Notes under the pieces: model-generated
Told to the model about the DNA's origin: nothing
The model's input: the letters and a program-made list of their open reading frames with translations, nothing else
The model's database searches: none
Source: Comamonadaceae bacterium
GTDB lineage: Bacteria > Pseudomonadota > Gammaproteobacteria > Burkholderiales > Burkholderiaceae_C
Assembly (NCBI GenBank): GCA_947458345.1
Contig: CANHBU010000099.1
Location: 1 to 6,813, forward strand
Direction: 5' to 3'
Length of the DNA stretch: 6,813 nucleotides
In this document: piece by piece, positions 6,532 through 6,813 of the stretch
Numbering within the stretch: position 1 is the stretch's first letter
Layout of the letters: the number at the start of each line of letters is the position of its first letter
Translations under genes and position numbers: made by a program

Positions 6532-6813
6532 ATGCCCACGACTCGCCCAGCCCCCGCCCGCAAAGCTCCCAGCCGTAAAACGGCGGCCCCCAAAGCCCCC
6601 GCTCGTCAATCGGCAGCCCGCCCTGCGCTCAAGACAGCACAAGCGGGCCCAGCCGCATCGGCCAGCGCCGCGCCCCGCAAGTCAGTGCAAAGCGCAGCAC
6701 CGGCAAACGGGTCGAACAAGATGCCCACCAAGGTGGCCAGCAAGACGCCGACCAAGACGCCGGCAGTCAAAAAGCGGGCACCTGCCCGCGCACCTTCAGC
6801 CGCACCTGCAGCC
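6532..6813 (+). CDS. Unidentified protein with a basic Ala/Pro/Lys-rich N-terminus (runs off the right edge)
   Basis: The frame opens at ATG 6532 with a strong Shine-Dalgarno, AGGAG at 6522-6526, 5 nt before the start, and stays open for 94 codons to the edge. It begins MPTTRPAPARKAPSRKTAAP. Of the 94 residues I count 29 Ala, 16 Pro, 11 Lys, 8 Arg, 9 Ser and 8 Thr, with no Asp, Glu or aromatic residue. This is a disordered, strongly positive tail, as seen in histone H1-like or AlgP-type proteins and in N-terminal extensions of some DNA-binding regulators and polyphosphate kinases. No folded domain is reached, so I give no function. The palindrome overlapping its promoter suggests an autoregulated DNA-binding protein; the neighbouring ppx allows a polyphosphate-related one. 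M64 (again M-P-T) is a possible later start but lacks a good ribosome binding site. Confidence 0.75.
   Translation, partial: MPTTRPAPARKAPSRKTAAPKAPARQSAARPALKTAQAGPAASASAAPRKSVQSAAPANGSNKMPTKVASKTPTKTPAVKKRAPARAPSAAPAA

Noticed and set aside
5964..6578. Plus-strand frame overlapping the ppx end and the next gene start
   Set aside because: It overlaps the HD-like end of Ppx in another frame and reads through the palindrome; Arg/Pro/Ala-rich shadow with no motif.

Overview
The window is GC-rich chromosomal DNA that reads as a betaproteobacterium, most likely Burkholderiales and probably close to Comamonadaceae. That placement rests on codon and base usage, the style of the PhoB, PhoU, PstS and Ppx proteins, and the gene order. 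It is inferred by eye, without a database search. Nearly everything here belongs to one physiological unit, the phosphate-starvation (Pho) regulon.

Leftward block (minus strand, read from 4655 down to 1): pstS (periplasmic phosphate-binding protein), pstC and pstA (the two membrane permease subunits), pstB (ATPase), phoU (signalling and negative regulator), then the first 49 codons of phoB (response regulator), which runs off the left edge. Spacing is tight: 1 bp between pstC and pstA, 46 bp between pstA and pstB, 13 bp between pstB and phoU, and 24 bp between phoU and phoB. The one larger gap is 88 bp between pstS and pstC, and it holds a good hairpin plus T-tract terminator oriented against pstS transcription. 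This probably lets the binding protein be made in excess of the membrane subunits.

Divergent control region (4656-4893): two sets of PhoB-box-like heptamers face away from each other. A two-heptamer box faces pstS, and a four-heptamer array with 11-bp period faces ppx. In each case a -10-like hexamer lies exactly 10 bp after a heptamer pair, the spacing known from the E. coli phoA promoter. Phosphate import and polyphosphate breakdown therefore appear to be switched on together by PhoB.

Rightward block: ppx (4894-6375, exopolyphosphatase of the Ppx/GppA family) is followed by 156 bp without a gene. That gap ends in a striking 31-bp perfect palindrome (6478-6508), which overlaps a plausible -10 element. 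Just after it, with a strong ribosome binding site, an unfinished gene opens at 6532 and stays open to the right edge. Its first 94 residues are Ala/Pro/Lys/Arg-rich with no acidic or aromatic residue. Its function cannot be read from this part.

I see no RNA genes, insertion sequences, CRISPR arrays or signs of horizontal transfer. The core of the window is a conventional system. The parts most worth a second look are the palindrome with its unknown basic-tailed gene, the divergent Pho-box architecture, the pstS-pstC terminator, and a nine-G run inside pstA.
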